Shown here piece after piece: positions 1 to 10,302 of a stretch of 19,766 nucleotides of DNA. Within the stretch, counting starts at the first letter, position 1; each line of letters opens with the position of its first letter. Position numbers and translations under genes: made by a program. Origin of the DNA: Scenedesmus sp. ARA3 (taxonomy: Eukaryota; Chlorophyta; Chlorophyceae; Sphaeropleales; Scenedesmaceae); assembly GCA_004335835.1 (NCBI GenBank), contig RWJK01000096.1:1-19766 (forward strand). Reading direction: 5' to 3'. The notes under the pieces are model-generated. The model searched no databases, was not told the DNA's origin, and saw only the letters and a list, made by a program, of their open reading frames with translations.

Positions 1-77
1 AGTGAGGCGCGACAGTGCATCTGGCAGGCAGCGCAGCGACGGGTAGTCTGCAGGCATTTACAATTGCAGCAGCAGAA

Positions 78-110
<33 letters not shown>

Positions 111-2683
111 TGAAATGTGGCCGGCAAGTGCACAGCAGTCCACTGCAGCGTCACAGGCTGAGGGCGGTGAGTGACGTCAGGCGTGACAGGGCATCTGGCA
201 GGCAGCGCAGCGACGGGTAGTCTGCAGGCAATTATGAATGCAGCAGCAGCAGCAGAGTATGGTCAGCGGATGCACGTGGCTACCATCTATCTGCCACAGC
301 AGCAGCAGAGTATGGTCAGCAAGTGCACAAGGTACGCCTTGCAGGGTGTGCTGCATCAGTGATGCAGCTGCATGCTAGACAGGCTGACACCAGGGCGCTG
401 CTAGACCACATACAGAAGCCTAGTACTGCATCTATGCAGCCCCTGCCATGCGCAGTTTGAAACCTTGTGTCGCACAAACGTACACGCCCGTATTCCAAAT
501 CTCGCACCAATGATCGCCAGCTGCTGCAATGCCGGTAGATCACCCAGCCCATCCGGCAGCGGCGCAACTCGATCACATGCCGCCAGCGTCAGCTGCTGCA
601 GCTGCGGCAGATCGCTGCTGCTGCTGCTGCTGCTGCTGCCGCTGTCACCCAGCGGCAGCTGCTGCAGTGCTCGGAGCTCACTGAGGAATAGCTGCTTCAA
701 AGAAAGTGGTAAAGGGCTGGGGATGTTGACGAGGCACTCGCAGCCGTAAACTGACAGCTGGCGCAGTGAGTTGAGGTGGCAGAGGTGGGGCAGGGCAGCC
801 AGGGAGGGCAAGTCTCCGATCTTGAGCTCCTGCAAGCAAGCAGGGAGACAGCAGGATAAGCTCTTTGGCAGGGATTGCATGTGACTTCAGCAGTTATGTT
901 TTGTCGCCCAGCGGCAGCTGCTGCAGTGCTCGAAGCTCGCTGAGGAACAGCTGCTGCAGGGAGGGTGGCAGGCGGCTTGGGATGTTGACGAGGCACTCGC
1001 AGCCGTAGATGGACAGCTGGCGCAGTGAGTTGAGGTGGTAGAGGTGCGGCAGGGCAGCTAGGGAGGGCAGGTCCCCTATCTTGAGCTCCTGCAAACATGA
1101 GACGGCAAGCAAGGTGGTGTGGCGGTATTACTTTCTGATGGTTTAGGTGGGGTGGCAGAGGTGCGGCAGGGCAGCCAGGGAGGGCAGGTCTTCAATCTTG
1201 AGCTCCTGCAAGCAAGAGTGAAACGGCAGGCACAAGACTTTCAGTGGTTCTGGGACTCGAATAATTTCAAGCGTCGAAATTCAAGTATGTTTCATTGTGG
1301 TGAGGGGTGTAGTCTGCGGCAGATGGTGGTGATTAAAGGGAAAGGGTTAAATCTTGGGAGCGCCTGTCTGCTGCTGCCTCACCTGCAGGTGCTGCAGCTG
1401 CCCCAGCCCCTCAGGCAGTGCATGCAACGCACCGCAGCCCGTGATGGTCAGCTGCTGCAGGGCTGTGCCCAGGCTGACACCCAGCGAGCCCGGCAGCTCC
1501 TGCAGGGAGCGGCAGAGGCTGATGGACAGCTGCTGCAGGTGCGCCAGCTGCTGCTGCTGCTGCTGCTGGTGATGTGGTTGAGGTGGGATTGCTGTTGGAT
1601 TGCTGGCTGCAGGTTCAGCCGCACCAGGCCAGAAGTGCTTCAGGCTGCAGCAAAACAGGTAAAGCAGCAGCATGCATCAGGTGGAGTTCCTCAAGACAGC
1701 TGTGACTGTGGCCAAGCTAAATAAGCCTGGTGTCACAACTTGCTGCCCATTGCATCTGATTTGGTTTGAAAAGTGCAGCTGTCAGAGGTAAATGTGCCCT
1801 GAATGTCCCGTGTGCATTGTGCCAGCAACTGCTGTGGATGCCACAGGGGGCCTGTTGCACTGCACTCCACAACGCCCATCTGGCATCAACATGCAGAACC
1901 CTCAAGCATATTCGTAGGCCATCCTAGGCCACAATCACTCCACTTTCAACATAAACGATACACGTATAAACATAGTAGACGCACTTGCGGCAGTTGTGCA
2001 GCGCCAGGCTCTGCAGCCTGCTGAGTGCCGCCACACTGTGGGGAAGCTCCAACAGGTTGTGGCAGATGCTGAGTGATAGCTGCTGCAGACCTGTTAGCTG
2101 CCCCAGCTGCTCTGGAAGGGTGCTGCTGACGGGGTCTGAGAGCTCGAGGGTGTGAGCTGCAGGCAGCAGCAGCAGCAGCAGCAGCAGTGCTTGGGTGAGC
2201 AGTGACAGACAGGTGCGTGTGTTCTTTGATGTGCAACAGGTGATGCAGAACAGGGACAGTTCCAGTGAACAGTTTCTCAATCAACAAAACTCGCTAATCA
2301 TCTGCTGTATTGAGCAATTGCATGAATAGTGCATTGCGTGTGGCATGTGCATGCGTACCTGCTTCAGCAGCAGGCAGCAGCTCCAGCACGTCCTGCCGGT
2401 GCGAACCCAAGCTGCGGCCACACTCCACGAGCTGCAGCTTCAAAGACTTGATTCGATGAATGTTCTGCCGCAGCCATGCCGTGTGCGCGTTCGAGAAGAG
2501 CCTGAGAGAGACATAGGGCAGCAGTACTGGTGTGGCAGTGTCCTCTGCGGAGATCACCGCCCTCCAAGCACGGCAAACAAGTGCACAGTTTAAGATGTCT
2601 CGCGTGGAAGACAGGTAGCTGAACACGATGCCTAGAACGTCAGTACAATCCGCAACGGGCGTGTCCAAGTTTACGCTGTCCAT
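1..2683 (-). CDS. F-box and leucine-rich repeat protein, 3' end beyond left edge
   Basis: Exons on the minus strand: 2683-2359, 2156-1985, 1644-1383, 829-508 and 47-1 (continuing off the window), about 376 codons visible. All junctions are GT-AG and phases match (1, 2, 0, 1). Residues about 12-45 form an F-box (core VFSYLSSTRDILNCALVCRAW), the part that in known F-box proteins binds Skp1 in an SCF ubiquitin ligase. The later exons carry leucine-rich repeats of the form LxxLxxLxLxxCxxLxxLP (for example LTGLQQLSLSICHNLLELP), which would bind the substrate. Short poly-Q and poly-S runs come from CAG triplets at exon starts and inside the 829-508 exon. The ATG at 2681-2683 is chosen because the F-box follows directly. 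Introns before the fourth and fifth exons carry truncated copies of those exons. The specific substrate cannot be named. Confidence 0.82.
164..221 (-). repeat. Truncated copy of the F-box gene's fifth exon, 5' edge
   Basis: The minus-strand stretch starting at 221 nearly repeats the exon starting at 47: both begin after CTGCAG and encode DYPSLRCLPDALSRLT. The upstream copy runs on as SLTALSL and reaches a stop at 153-151 without a convincing donor, so it is probably intronic. The homology also covers some intron before the acceptor. Which of the two acceptors is used cannot be told from sequence alone, because both fit phase 1. Confidence 0.72.
903..1088 (-). repeat. Partial copy (186 bp) of the F-box gene's LRR exon
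   Basis: Minus strand 1088-903 repeats the first 186 bp of the working exon 829-644, with its own acceptor (TTTGCAG). It encodes the same LRR peptide with five replacements (C/Y, V/I, P/R, L/P, K/Q). Homology ends exactly where the working exon enters its AGC run (poly-Ser). Beyond that the copy reads KT and a stop, with no donor before it, so it looks non-functional as an exon. Confidence 0.8.
1151..1205 (-). repeat. Second, shorter partial copy (55 bp) of the same LRR exon
   Basis: Minus strand 1205-1151 again starts after a TTGCAG acceptor with GAGCTCAAGAT and encodes ELKIEDLPSLAALPHLCH before diverging into CCCACCTAAAC, which gives an early stop. With the copies at 1088 and 829 it makes three nested 5' edges of one exon in a row, each shorter the further upstream it lies. 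Confidence 0.78.
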
Positions 2684-3092
2684 TGTTCAGTGGCAGGGTG
2701 AAGACGGCACCTGGCCATATCATCAACTACAGACACAACACGATAGTCAGGATTGTAACGCTAAGATTGGCACTACACCAGGGTGTATTCCGTAAGCCCT
2801 GCTGTGACAGGCTGGGGTCACGTGAAGGGGCACACCACTGCTTGGCTATTCTCTTTGAGCCATTGCTAAAATTCAAGCAGGATCATTAACACCGGACGGA
2901 CAGAAGACAGTGAACAAAGGCAAGCATTACATTCACAGTGCTGCAGCACAGAGGCGAGGCAACGCATGAGACACAGGACACATGAAATAAACACCAATCA
3001 GCAACACAACTCGCCAACTGCACCCACAAGGCAAGAGGCGCTGCAAGATGCAGGTTAAAAACAACCCCAAGCTCAACCAGCAGCCTGCTACC
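2684..3092. other. Intergenic: sirtuin 3' flank and F-box gene 5' flank
   Basis: No gene is supported here. Both neighbours are read on the minus strand, so this stretch holds the sirtuin 3' UTR and terminator on the right and the F-box gene promoter and 5' UTR on the left. The open frames across it have no recognisable domain. I see no clear TATA box. Confidence 0.6.
2927..2931 (-). terminator. TGTAA polyadenylation signal, sirtuin gene
   Basis: The minus strand reads TGTAA here, about 160 bp past the sirtuin stop codon. TGTAA is the usual polyadenylation signal of chlorophyte nuclear genes. The motif is short and could occur by chance, but position and strand are right. Confidence 0.5.
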
Positions 3093-4673
3093 CTACAAGT
3101 TAAACCGCTTCGTGCGTTTGCGCGGCCGTCCCGTGCTGTTCTGGCCACCATGCCCTGCAGCAGCCTCAGCGTCGCTCAACTCCTCGCTGCCCTCGTAATC
3201 AAACCCCGAATCTGCTTCTACTTCTTCGCTGCCATTGCCATCTGCTTCATCTTCATCAGCATCACTGCTGCCCTCTGCAACTTGTGCTGCTGCTGCTGCT
3301 GCTCCGCCCGGATCATCCCTGCTGCTGCCTGCTGCCGCTTGCTGCACTTCAGCCCCTCCTGCTGAAGCCTGCTGCTGCTGCTGCTCATTACCCGCTGGCA
3401 TGTTTCGCTGGTGCTGTGGAGGCTCACCTTCACTCGCTGCTGCAGCATCGCTGTCCGCAGAGGCCCCACTTGCAGCACCTCTGCTGCGGCTGCGGCTGCG
3501 ACTGCCTCCGCTCCGCTGCTGCGCACTGCTGCTGCGCTTGCTGCTGCTTTTGCTGCTGGCCCGCTTGCGCGGCTTCGCAGCAGCTGCAGCTGCTGCTGCT
3601 GCCGCCGCCTCAGCAGCAGGCGCTGCTAGCCGAGACTCTTCCGCTGCTGCCTGCAGCTGCGCGATGAGCTGCTGCTGCTTGTCTGCATAATCCAGCTGCT
3701 GCGTTACAAATTCAAACACCTGACTGCCATCAGGCTGCTGCTGCTGCTCGCCAGAAGCAGCGCGGGTTGACCGTGGCCTACCACCAGCAGCCTGCTGCTG
3801 CTGCTGTGGCATGTCGATGACATACTGCACCTGCAAGCACCAGCAGACATCGAGTGGCTGCGGTTATGTGATGGATGTCAACGAATAAGGAGTGGGCAGC
3901 ACTGAAGCAATCACACGGCTGTGTCGCCCAGGGGCAAGCCTACCCATTGGCACCAAGGACCAGCCTCAGCACCTATGTCACCATGCGATAGCGGTGAGAG
4001 ATCATATCAGGTTCCTCAGCACCCACACGCCTGTTCCGACATTGTGTGCATCTTCGCGCAACATTTGCAACAGGAGCCGACTAATAATAGATGGCAATCT
4101 CACTGTGTCAAAGCAAAAAATAGCACGTCAACACTTCGCACTCACCGTCGCGCTGCGCCTGCCCTCATCAGCAGCCTCCACTAGTGCCAAATCCACCTGC
4201 TGCAGCCTCGCAGCAGATGGCGATTGAATTTATAACACTTTTGCTGCTTCAAGACAAAGATGCATGCATTTCATGAACTCACCGTTGCGCTGCGCCTGCC
4301 TTCATCAGCAGCGTCCACCAGTGCCAGCTCCACCTGCAGCGCCACCTGCTGCAGGCCTGCAGGGCAAGTCCGTGTCAGCCGCCACGGCAGAGCCCCTGAC
4401 AGCTGCCGAGCCTTCAGCCCTGCTGCTGCTGCATCCCCCAGAAATGACACGCTTGCAGAGGCAACCATCGGCAGCGGGCAGCTCAGCCCATTTACGCTGT
4501 TCATGGTAAAAGTGAAGCTCCAGCTGCTGCTGCTGCTGCTGCTGTTGTTGCTGTTGGCAGCGGCAGCAGTATCGGTTGCCCCGTTGCTGGCGGCTGCGCC
4601 AGCGGCTGCTGCTGTTTCCTGCAAGCTGTTGCCATTTGCTGCACCAGCTGCTGGGCCGCTCATGTATTCTTGT

Positions 4674-4718
<45 letters not shown>

Positions 4719-5229
4719 TCGCTACTTTCCTCGTCAGCTTGCTGCTGCTGGCGGCTGCTGCTGATCAGCTTTGCAGTGTGCGACAGCTGCACGCGGTCCG
4801 TGCGTGTGTACACTGGGATGGGGATGCCCAGCTGCTGCATGATCACTGACATAACCTGCAACAGCAGCAGCAGCAGCAGCAGCAGCACAGTCAGGCTCCC
4901 ACAGTGGGCTGCTGCCATTACACACAACTGCAACCAGCAACTGCAAGAATGCCAACAAAGCGTTACGGCACGCTTTGCAAGGACCGCCCATGAAAGCCAC
5001 CTACAGCTTCAATTCACATCGCAAAACAAACGAATTCACACCCACCTCATCGACGCGTGCATGTATTACGCAGTGTGCTTTTTTGTCCTTGGGTGTGGCC
5101 TGCAGGTTGACGATGCCCAGCTGGCCGCCCGCGCGCACCGTGCGCAGCGGCAGGTTGGCTGCGGGGATGATTTGCAGGCTGGTGCCTAGGCACAGCGACA
5201 GGTTCTGTGCAGAAAAGATGCAATTGGTG

Positions 5230-5269
<40 letters not shown>

Positions 5270-7349
5270 CCAGCGGGCAGGCAGGCAAGCATTTAGTGGC
5301 GGGGTGGCTGCGGTTGATGCTCTGCAGGCTGGTGCCTAGGCACAGCGACAAGTTCTGCGCAGAACAGCAAGAAAAGATAACAATTCATGTTGAGGCAGGC
5401 AGGCGAGCAGCAATGGCGTATAAGAGGGAATTGAAGAGAGTGTCAGGTTACTAGCAGGAGGCAGGGAGGTAGGCACGCATGCTGCAGCAGCTACACCTGT
5501 TGCCAGCCCGCTGCTGTCATCAAGCTCACCACACTACATGCTGCTTTCATTCGAATGGTTACATGCAAAGCGCAAACTCTCTGGCAACAGCTCACCGCGC
5601 TGGAGGCGTGCTGCTCCGTGGCCTTGAGCTCTGCAGGTGGCAGCGCATCCTCCCAGTCAAGGATGTGGTCCAGCAGCACCCCGCGGCAGCCGGGCTTGGT
5701 GCAGCGCCTGCCAGTGGGCTTGAAGCCAACCTGAGGCAACAGCAGCGTGGGTGCACAAACACGGCATGCATGTGCATATGTGGGAGCATCAGTGACAGTC
5801 CAAGATGAAAGCACATGAAACAGACGAAAAACATTCAAGCCGCAGTGACAGCTCTTGCCAGAGGATGGATTGGTTGCAGCAAGCTGTGGCTTCACGTGGA
5901 TGTACATCCATCACATTCAATCAAACTCCCGTCAACAACAACACCCAAAGTAAGGATGTCACACATCCCAGCCCTGAGCTTCAAAACCATGCTTGCAGCC
6001 TCTCACGGCCCCTCACCGTGTCCATCTCAAAGTCCCGCACGTACTCCGCCTTGCACTTCTTGCAGCGCTCAGCGAAGCAGTTGCCGTGCAGCTCAGCCAG
6101 CTGGCTGCGAGGAACACCTGCAGCACATGCAGCCCCAGTTGAAACTTTCAAGTTCCAAAGAGACTAGATCTCCAGAGCAATCTGAGTATTAGAACAACTT
6201 GAGTTGTAGCACACTGCCAGGGTCTCCAGCTGGCAGCACAGCCCTAACGAGGTTGAGCTACAGCACTCCTCAGCAAGAAGCGCTGCTGAGGCACATGCTG
6301 CCTGTCAGTGAGTGAGTACGGCAGTGAATCCATGGGCTATCAGCTGCTGCCGTACTAACTGCCCTGCCAAGGCCTGCCAGCTGCCACCCCTTGAGCTACA
6401 ACAGCTGCCCTGCAATGTGCTGCAGTCTCTCTCTCCACCACAAGCTCCACTGAGGGCCAGTGACAACGTAGTGCCTTGGCCTGCTGGCTGCACTACCAAC
6501 TCCCCTGCCAGCTGCCCTGACATGCGCTTCAGCTGCCTTGCGGAGCCACTGCACCGCTCTACATCATGCGCTGCTGCATCATATGCCTCTGACAGCATGA
6601 GCCAAACAGACAGCATTGCCAGCTGCCCTACTGCGCTGGCCCTGCCGCTGTGCTCACTGCTGCAGCTGCTCACCACTGCCGCATCATTCTACTGCACGCA
6701 GAACATTCAAGCGCTCCTCAGCAGTACCAGTCAACCACCCAGCCACCCACCGGAGCGCAGGTGCAGGCTGTCCACGTTCTGGCTGCAGATGTACTGCAGC
6801 TTGCCCTGCTGCATCAGCCCCAGCAGCGCCTGGTGCGTGAGGCTGGGCTGCGCATACACAAAGCTGGTGTGCAGCTTCGGCAGCGGCAGGCCTTTTCGCT
6901 GCAGCGTCCACACACCCTGGGGCCCTCGGAAATCTGGGATGCCTGCTGCTGTTGAGATGCCGGCACCGGTGAAGACTACCAGCTTTGACGCCTCGCGGGT
7001 CTGAGATAAGAGGTGAGGCAATGTGGACAGCAAAGAGGGGGTTTGACCATGCAGGGTGAGGTTTGACCACACAGATATGATGCTGGATTCCTTGAGCCAA
7101 CTGCCTTGCAGGAACAAGCATGCATGCTGTGCAGTCGCACAGCAGAGAGCAGCTGCTGCCAACATTGCTGCCAGTGCTGATGCTGCTGTGATGCGTGCAC
7201 GAGCAGCAGCTGCAGCTGCTGCACACCAGCTCTGCCAGCTCCTTTGACTTGTCAAGCACCACATGTGGGGCTTCATGCAGCTCTGGGTCTCCCAGGCGGC
7301 CTCCTAGATCCTCCCTATGGGAGAGCCTCTCTGCATAGCCCAGGCTCAT
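3093..7349 (-). CDS. SIRT6-type NAD-dependent protein deacylase (sirtuin), complete
   Basis: Exons (minus): 7349-7227, 7000-6751, 6117-6017, 5730-5596, 5204-5046, 4855-4283, 4196-4146, 3830-3093; about 709 aa, all phases consistent. Sirtuins remove acyl groups from lysines using NAD; SIRT6 types act on chromatin. Visible motifs: start [10 protein letters not shown] as in SIRT6; NAD-binding [15 protein letters not shown] (about 53-67); QNVD (115-118); LAELHGN with the catalytic His near 135; zinc ligands CKKC (143-146) and C168/C173; [18 protein letters not shown]. The catalytic core ends near residue 285. A tail of over 400 residues follows: poly-Q, poly-S and poly-A, an SR-rich patch, an acidic stretch, and a basic end [11 protein letters not shown] that looks like a nuclear signal. 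Human SIRT6 is about half this length. The 17-codon exon 4196-4146 is a duplicate and optional. The class is sure; the exact subtype less so. Confidence 0.9.
4146..4196 (-). repeat. Duplicated 17-codon microexon in the sirtuin gene
   Basis: This 51-bp minus-strand segment encodes [17 protein letters not shown], nearly the last 17 codons of exon 4855-4283 ([17 protein letters not shown]). It has a CAG acceptor and a GTGAG donor and is phase 0 at both ends, so it can be included or skipped without a frame change. Six base differences: four synonymous, two Asp/Glu swaps. Its acceptor CTGCAGCAG matches codons inside the parent exon, so an exonic CAG appears to have become a splice site. The intron on its upstream side would be 86 nt. 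Confidence 0.72.
4676..4716 (-). repeat. CAG run encoding poly-Gln in the sirtuin tail
   Basis: About 14 glutamine codons, almost all CAG, in exon 4855-4283, just after an acidic EESSEE stretch. The run lies outside the catalytic core and is likely to vary in length between strains. Confidence 0.85.
5229..5289. repeat. AGGC tetranucleotide microsatellite
   Basis: About ten AGGC units with an interrupted tail, in the sirtuin intron between exons 5730-5596 and 5204-5046. It sits between the working 5' edge of exon 5204-5046 and its truncated copy at 5354-5322. Confidence 0.9.
5322..5354 (-). repeat. Truncated copy of sirtuin exon 5, 5' edge with acceptor
   Basis: Minus strand 5354-5322 repeats the first 33 bp of exon 5204-5046, encoding [11 protein letters not shown], after an acceptor CTGCGCAG. 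The two differences are both synonymous (TTG/CTG and CAG/CAA). After 5322 the copy diverges. Use of this acceptor would replace the NAD-fold GTSLQI region by unrelated sequence. The homology covers the intron end as well. Confidence 0.82.
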
Positions 7350-7765
7350 GGCTACAGCTTCGAGCAACTATCTGCTGCTGTCACACTGAGGTACACATGA
7401 ACATCTTTGACGGAAAGGTTTGAAACATAGACACGCTGAGGTCCTGGTACAGCAGCTCGGCAGCAATGAAGTGCAACAACCTCAACACAACTACCTGGAT
7501 GGCACAACAGGTTAAGTCGAGACAGCAACAACTTCTCGGGTAAGATGGTTGTGTACAAACTTCAATGAAGCAGCAGTGCCCTGGACAGCCCCGGTGTCAG
7601 CAATTTGTATCGCCTGTCATGTGCCTTCGGCATGCATTGCTGTTGCTTCAAGGTGCAGCCGACCAAGGAGATCAATTAACGAACGATTGACATTGTTGGG
7701 CCCTTACGCACAGGATCGTCGGGAGGGCAGCAGCAACAAGGGCTTTCTGGGTGATCAGCACCACG
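7350..7765. promoter_or_regulatory. Shared divergent promoter region, sirtuin and PDC E2
   Basis: 416 bp separate the two divergent ATGs (minus at 7349, plus at 7766). Both promoters and 5' UTRs must lie here unless non-coding exons extend further. I see no clear TATA box or repeated operator. An open frame across it (7549-7776) has no recognisable domain and is not proposed as a gene. Confidence 0.55.
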
Positions 7766-8427
7766 ATGGCATCTAGGCGTGCTGTCGTGGGTGGCTTGAC
7801 ACGCCTAGTGTCCCTGGTCAACGGCAGAAGCAGCGGGCTCGCAGCTTCCACGCGGTGAGCGTGCAGCACGACTTGCAGCACACCAGCCGGACCCACGTTT
7901 TCCTATGAAACCCCAGCTTAGTTCTGGCGTGCCTTGCAGGTTTTGCGGGGCAAAGCAGCAGCTTTTCTCGTGGCAGCTTTTGCGTGGCTATGCGGACCTG
8001 CCCTCCCACACGGTGAGTGCATGCCTGTCAGCAGCAGACAGCAAGCCAGGCAGAGGTAGCTGGATCAGTGGCTGCTCACACCCATTGCTTGCATCCGAAC
8101 GTTGACAACACTTGAAAAGGTATGATTTGCAGTGTTTTCAGCAGCAGTTGATGAAAACTGTCGCCGCAACGTGCCCATCTGCCGCTGTACTGTACTGCTT
8201 GTTCTGTGCTGTGCAGAAACTGGCGATGCCTGCGCTGTCCCCCACAATGACACAGGGCAACGTAAGCTGCCCTGCGGAGACCAGCTAGCACTGTAGCAGC
8301 ATAACATACTGCAACTATGCGCAGCTGGCAGCAGCAGGAGCAAGCCAGTCAGTGGCAGTGCAGCAGTTGTTTGCAGTCCATATCGCCTGCTTCAGCACTT
8401 TCCTACATCACACTCTGTCAGAACAGC

Positions 8428-8460
<33 letters not shown>

Positions 8461-9465
8461 ATAGAGATCACACTCAGCTTTGTAGCTTGCTGATGAATGC
8501 AGGGCTTTCATGCAAAGTGGCAGCAGCCGTTAAAGCAGCAGCAGCAACTGCAGCTGCTGCCTGCAACGTCACCTGACTGGACTTCACCATGCTAGTCCAA
8601 TGCACAACTGACAGCAGTGCTGCCGCCCATATCAGCTGTAGAGCTGCCTTGCTTTACATTCAAGCTGATACCTCCAACACATTACGCGTGCTCCTTTCAC
8701 CTGCCTGCAAATTTGGCATGCCCAATACACACTCGTGGGCAACTTCCTTTCGCAGATCGCCAAGTGGTACGTCAAGGCAGGGGATGAGATCGCCGCCGGC
8801 ACTGTGCTGGCAGACATCGAAACTGACAAGGCCACGCTGGCCTTTGAGAACCAGGAAGATGGCTTCATTGCTGCCATTCTGAAGCCAGACGGCTCAAAAG
8901 ATGTGCCAGTGGGCGAGACAGTAGCTATTGTTGTGGAGGAGGCGTCCGATGTGGCGGCCTTTGCAGGATACAGCGGCGGGGAGGCAGCAGCAGCGCCGGC
9001 AGCAGCAGCAGCACCGGCAGCACCGGCGGCAGCACCAGCAGCACCCGCAGCAGGGTCCTTCCCTGAACACGTGGTGAGAGCTGTTGTCCTGTGTGACCTG
9101 CTGGTACCTAGCTTGTTTGCATGCTTGCCGTACTGAAGCCTACATCAGTGGCGAAGCTCTTGACCAGGTACCAAAGTAGGGCACAGGCCCACCCACAAAG
9201 GAGCCAGACAAGGCTCATTGGGTCCAGCAAGAATCCAAATAAACTTGCAAAAAGCAATGGGTGAAAGATATCAAGCGTTGGAGACCTCCACAAGCTCAGA
9301 GTACTCGGTCTCTGAGGCACTAGATTCACCAGGAAGCAAAGCAATTGTCTCAAGATTGAGCAGCCTTCCCTGTGCTGACTGGCCTCACTCCTGCCAACTG
9401 AGGGTTCTGCTGCTCACAATGTCTCCTGACCCCCTCCTCCTCCTGCTGCTGCTGCTGCTGCTGCC

Positions 9466-9512
<47 letters not shown>

Positions 9513-9849
9513 AGGCGCTGCAAATGCCTGCGCTGTCTCCCACCATGGAGCAGGGGAACATCGTGAGCTGGCAGGTCAAGGAGGGCGATGAAGTAACAGC
9601 GGGCACTGTGCTGGCCGAGATTGAGACAGACAAGGCAACACTGGCCTTTGAGAACCAGGATGAGGGCTTCATCGCCAGGATCCTGGCCCCAGCAGGCAGC
9701 AGAGACGTCAAGGTGCGGCAGCAGCGGCCACGGTAAGGGCATTGCCAGCTGCAGCAGCAGTTGCGGCAAGGGCGTTGCCAGCAGCAGCAGCAGCAGCAGT
9801 GGTTGCGACAGGTCTTGTGGCAGGTGTGGCTGCAAGGGCGCTGCCAGCT

Positions 9850-9881
<32 letters not shown>

Positions 9882-10271
9882 CGCGGCAGGTGTGGCTGCA
9901 GGGGCGTTGCCAGCTGCAGCGATTTCATCTGGTTGCAGAAGCAGCTGCTGTAGTTGCAGCTAAATGGGCTGGCGCTCAGAGGGGATGCTTCTGGTGTGCA
10001 ATCAGTGCATGGACTGTGTGCTGTGATGCCGTGTGACGCGACTTCCAGGTAGCATGCGTTGCCCTTTGATTCATTCACACCTGCTTGCGTCCCTACCTTG
10101 ACAACAACCTGCAAACTGAGGACTTGGATTGCCTCGCTGCCTTGCACACTGTTGTAACTGCCCTGCCGCAGGTTGGTGAGGTTGTGGCGATCATTGTAGA
10201 AGACGCAGCAGACATCTCAGCCTTTGCCAGCTACGCAGTGGGCGGATCAGCAGCAGCAGCACCAGCAGCAG

Positions 10272-10302
<31 letters not shown>

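Noticed and set aside
3235..3690. Plus-strand ORFs rich in Ala, Leu and Cys
   Set aside because: Antisense to the last sirtuin exon, driven by triplets; no independent evidence.
4260..5189. 309-codon plus-strand ORF, the longest single open frame in the window
   Set aside because: It is the antisense shadow of sirtuin exon 4855-4283 and of introns; its product is mainly poly-Leu, poly-Ala and poly-Cys from the CTG run, with no domain.
6120..6750. Repeated CAGCTGCC words in the second sirtuin intron
   Set aside because: Short, scattered and consistent with local base bias; no regular period or exon homology.
8756..9712. The two lipoyl exons as another case of edge duplication
   Set aside because: Both are complete, diverged domains normal for mitochondrial E2; the doubling is an established family feature, not an intronic relic.
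9350..10147. 265-codon minus-strand ORF rich in Leu and Gln
   Set aside because: Antisense to the second lipoyl exon and its triplet-rich introns; the opposite strand has clear, phase-consistent lipoyl-domain coding.
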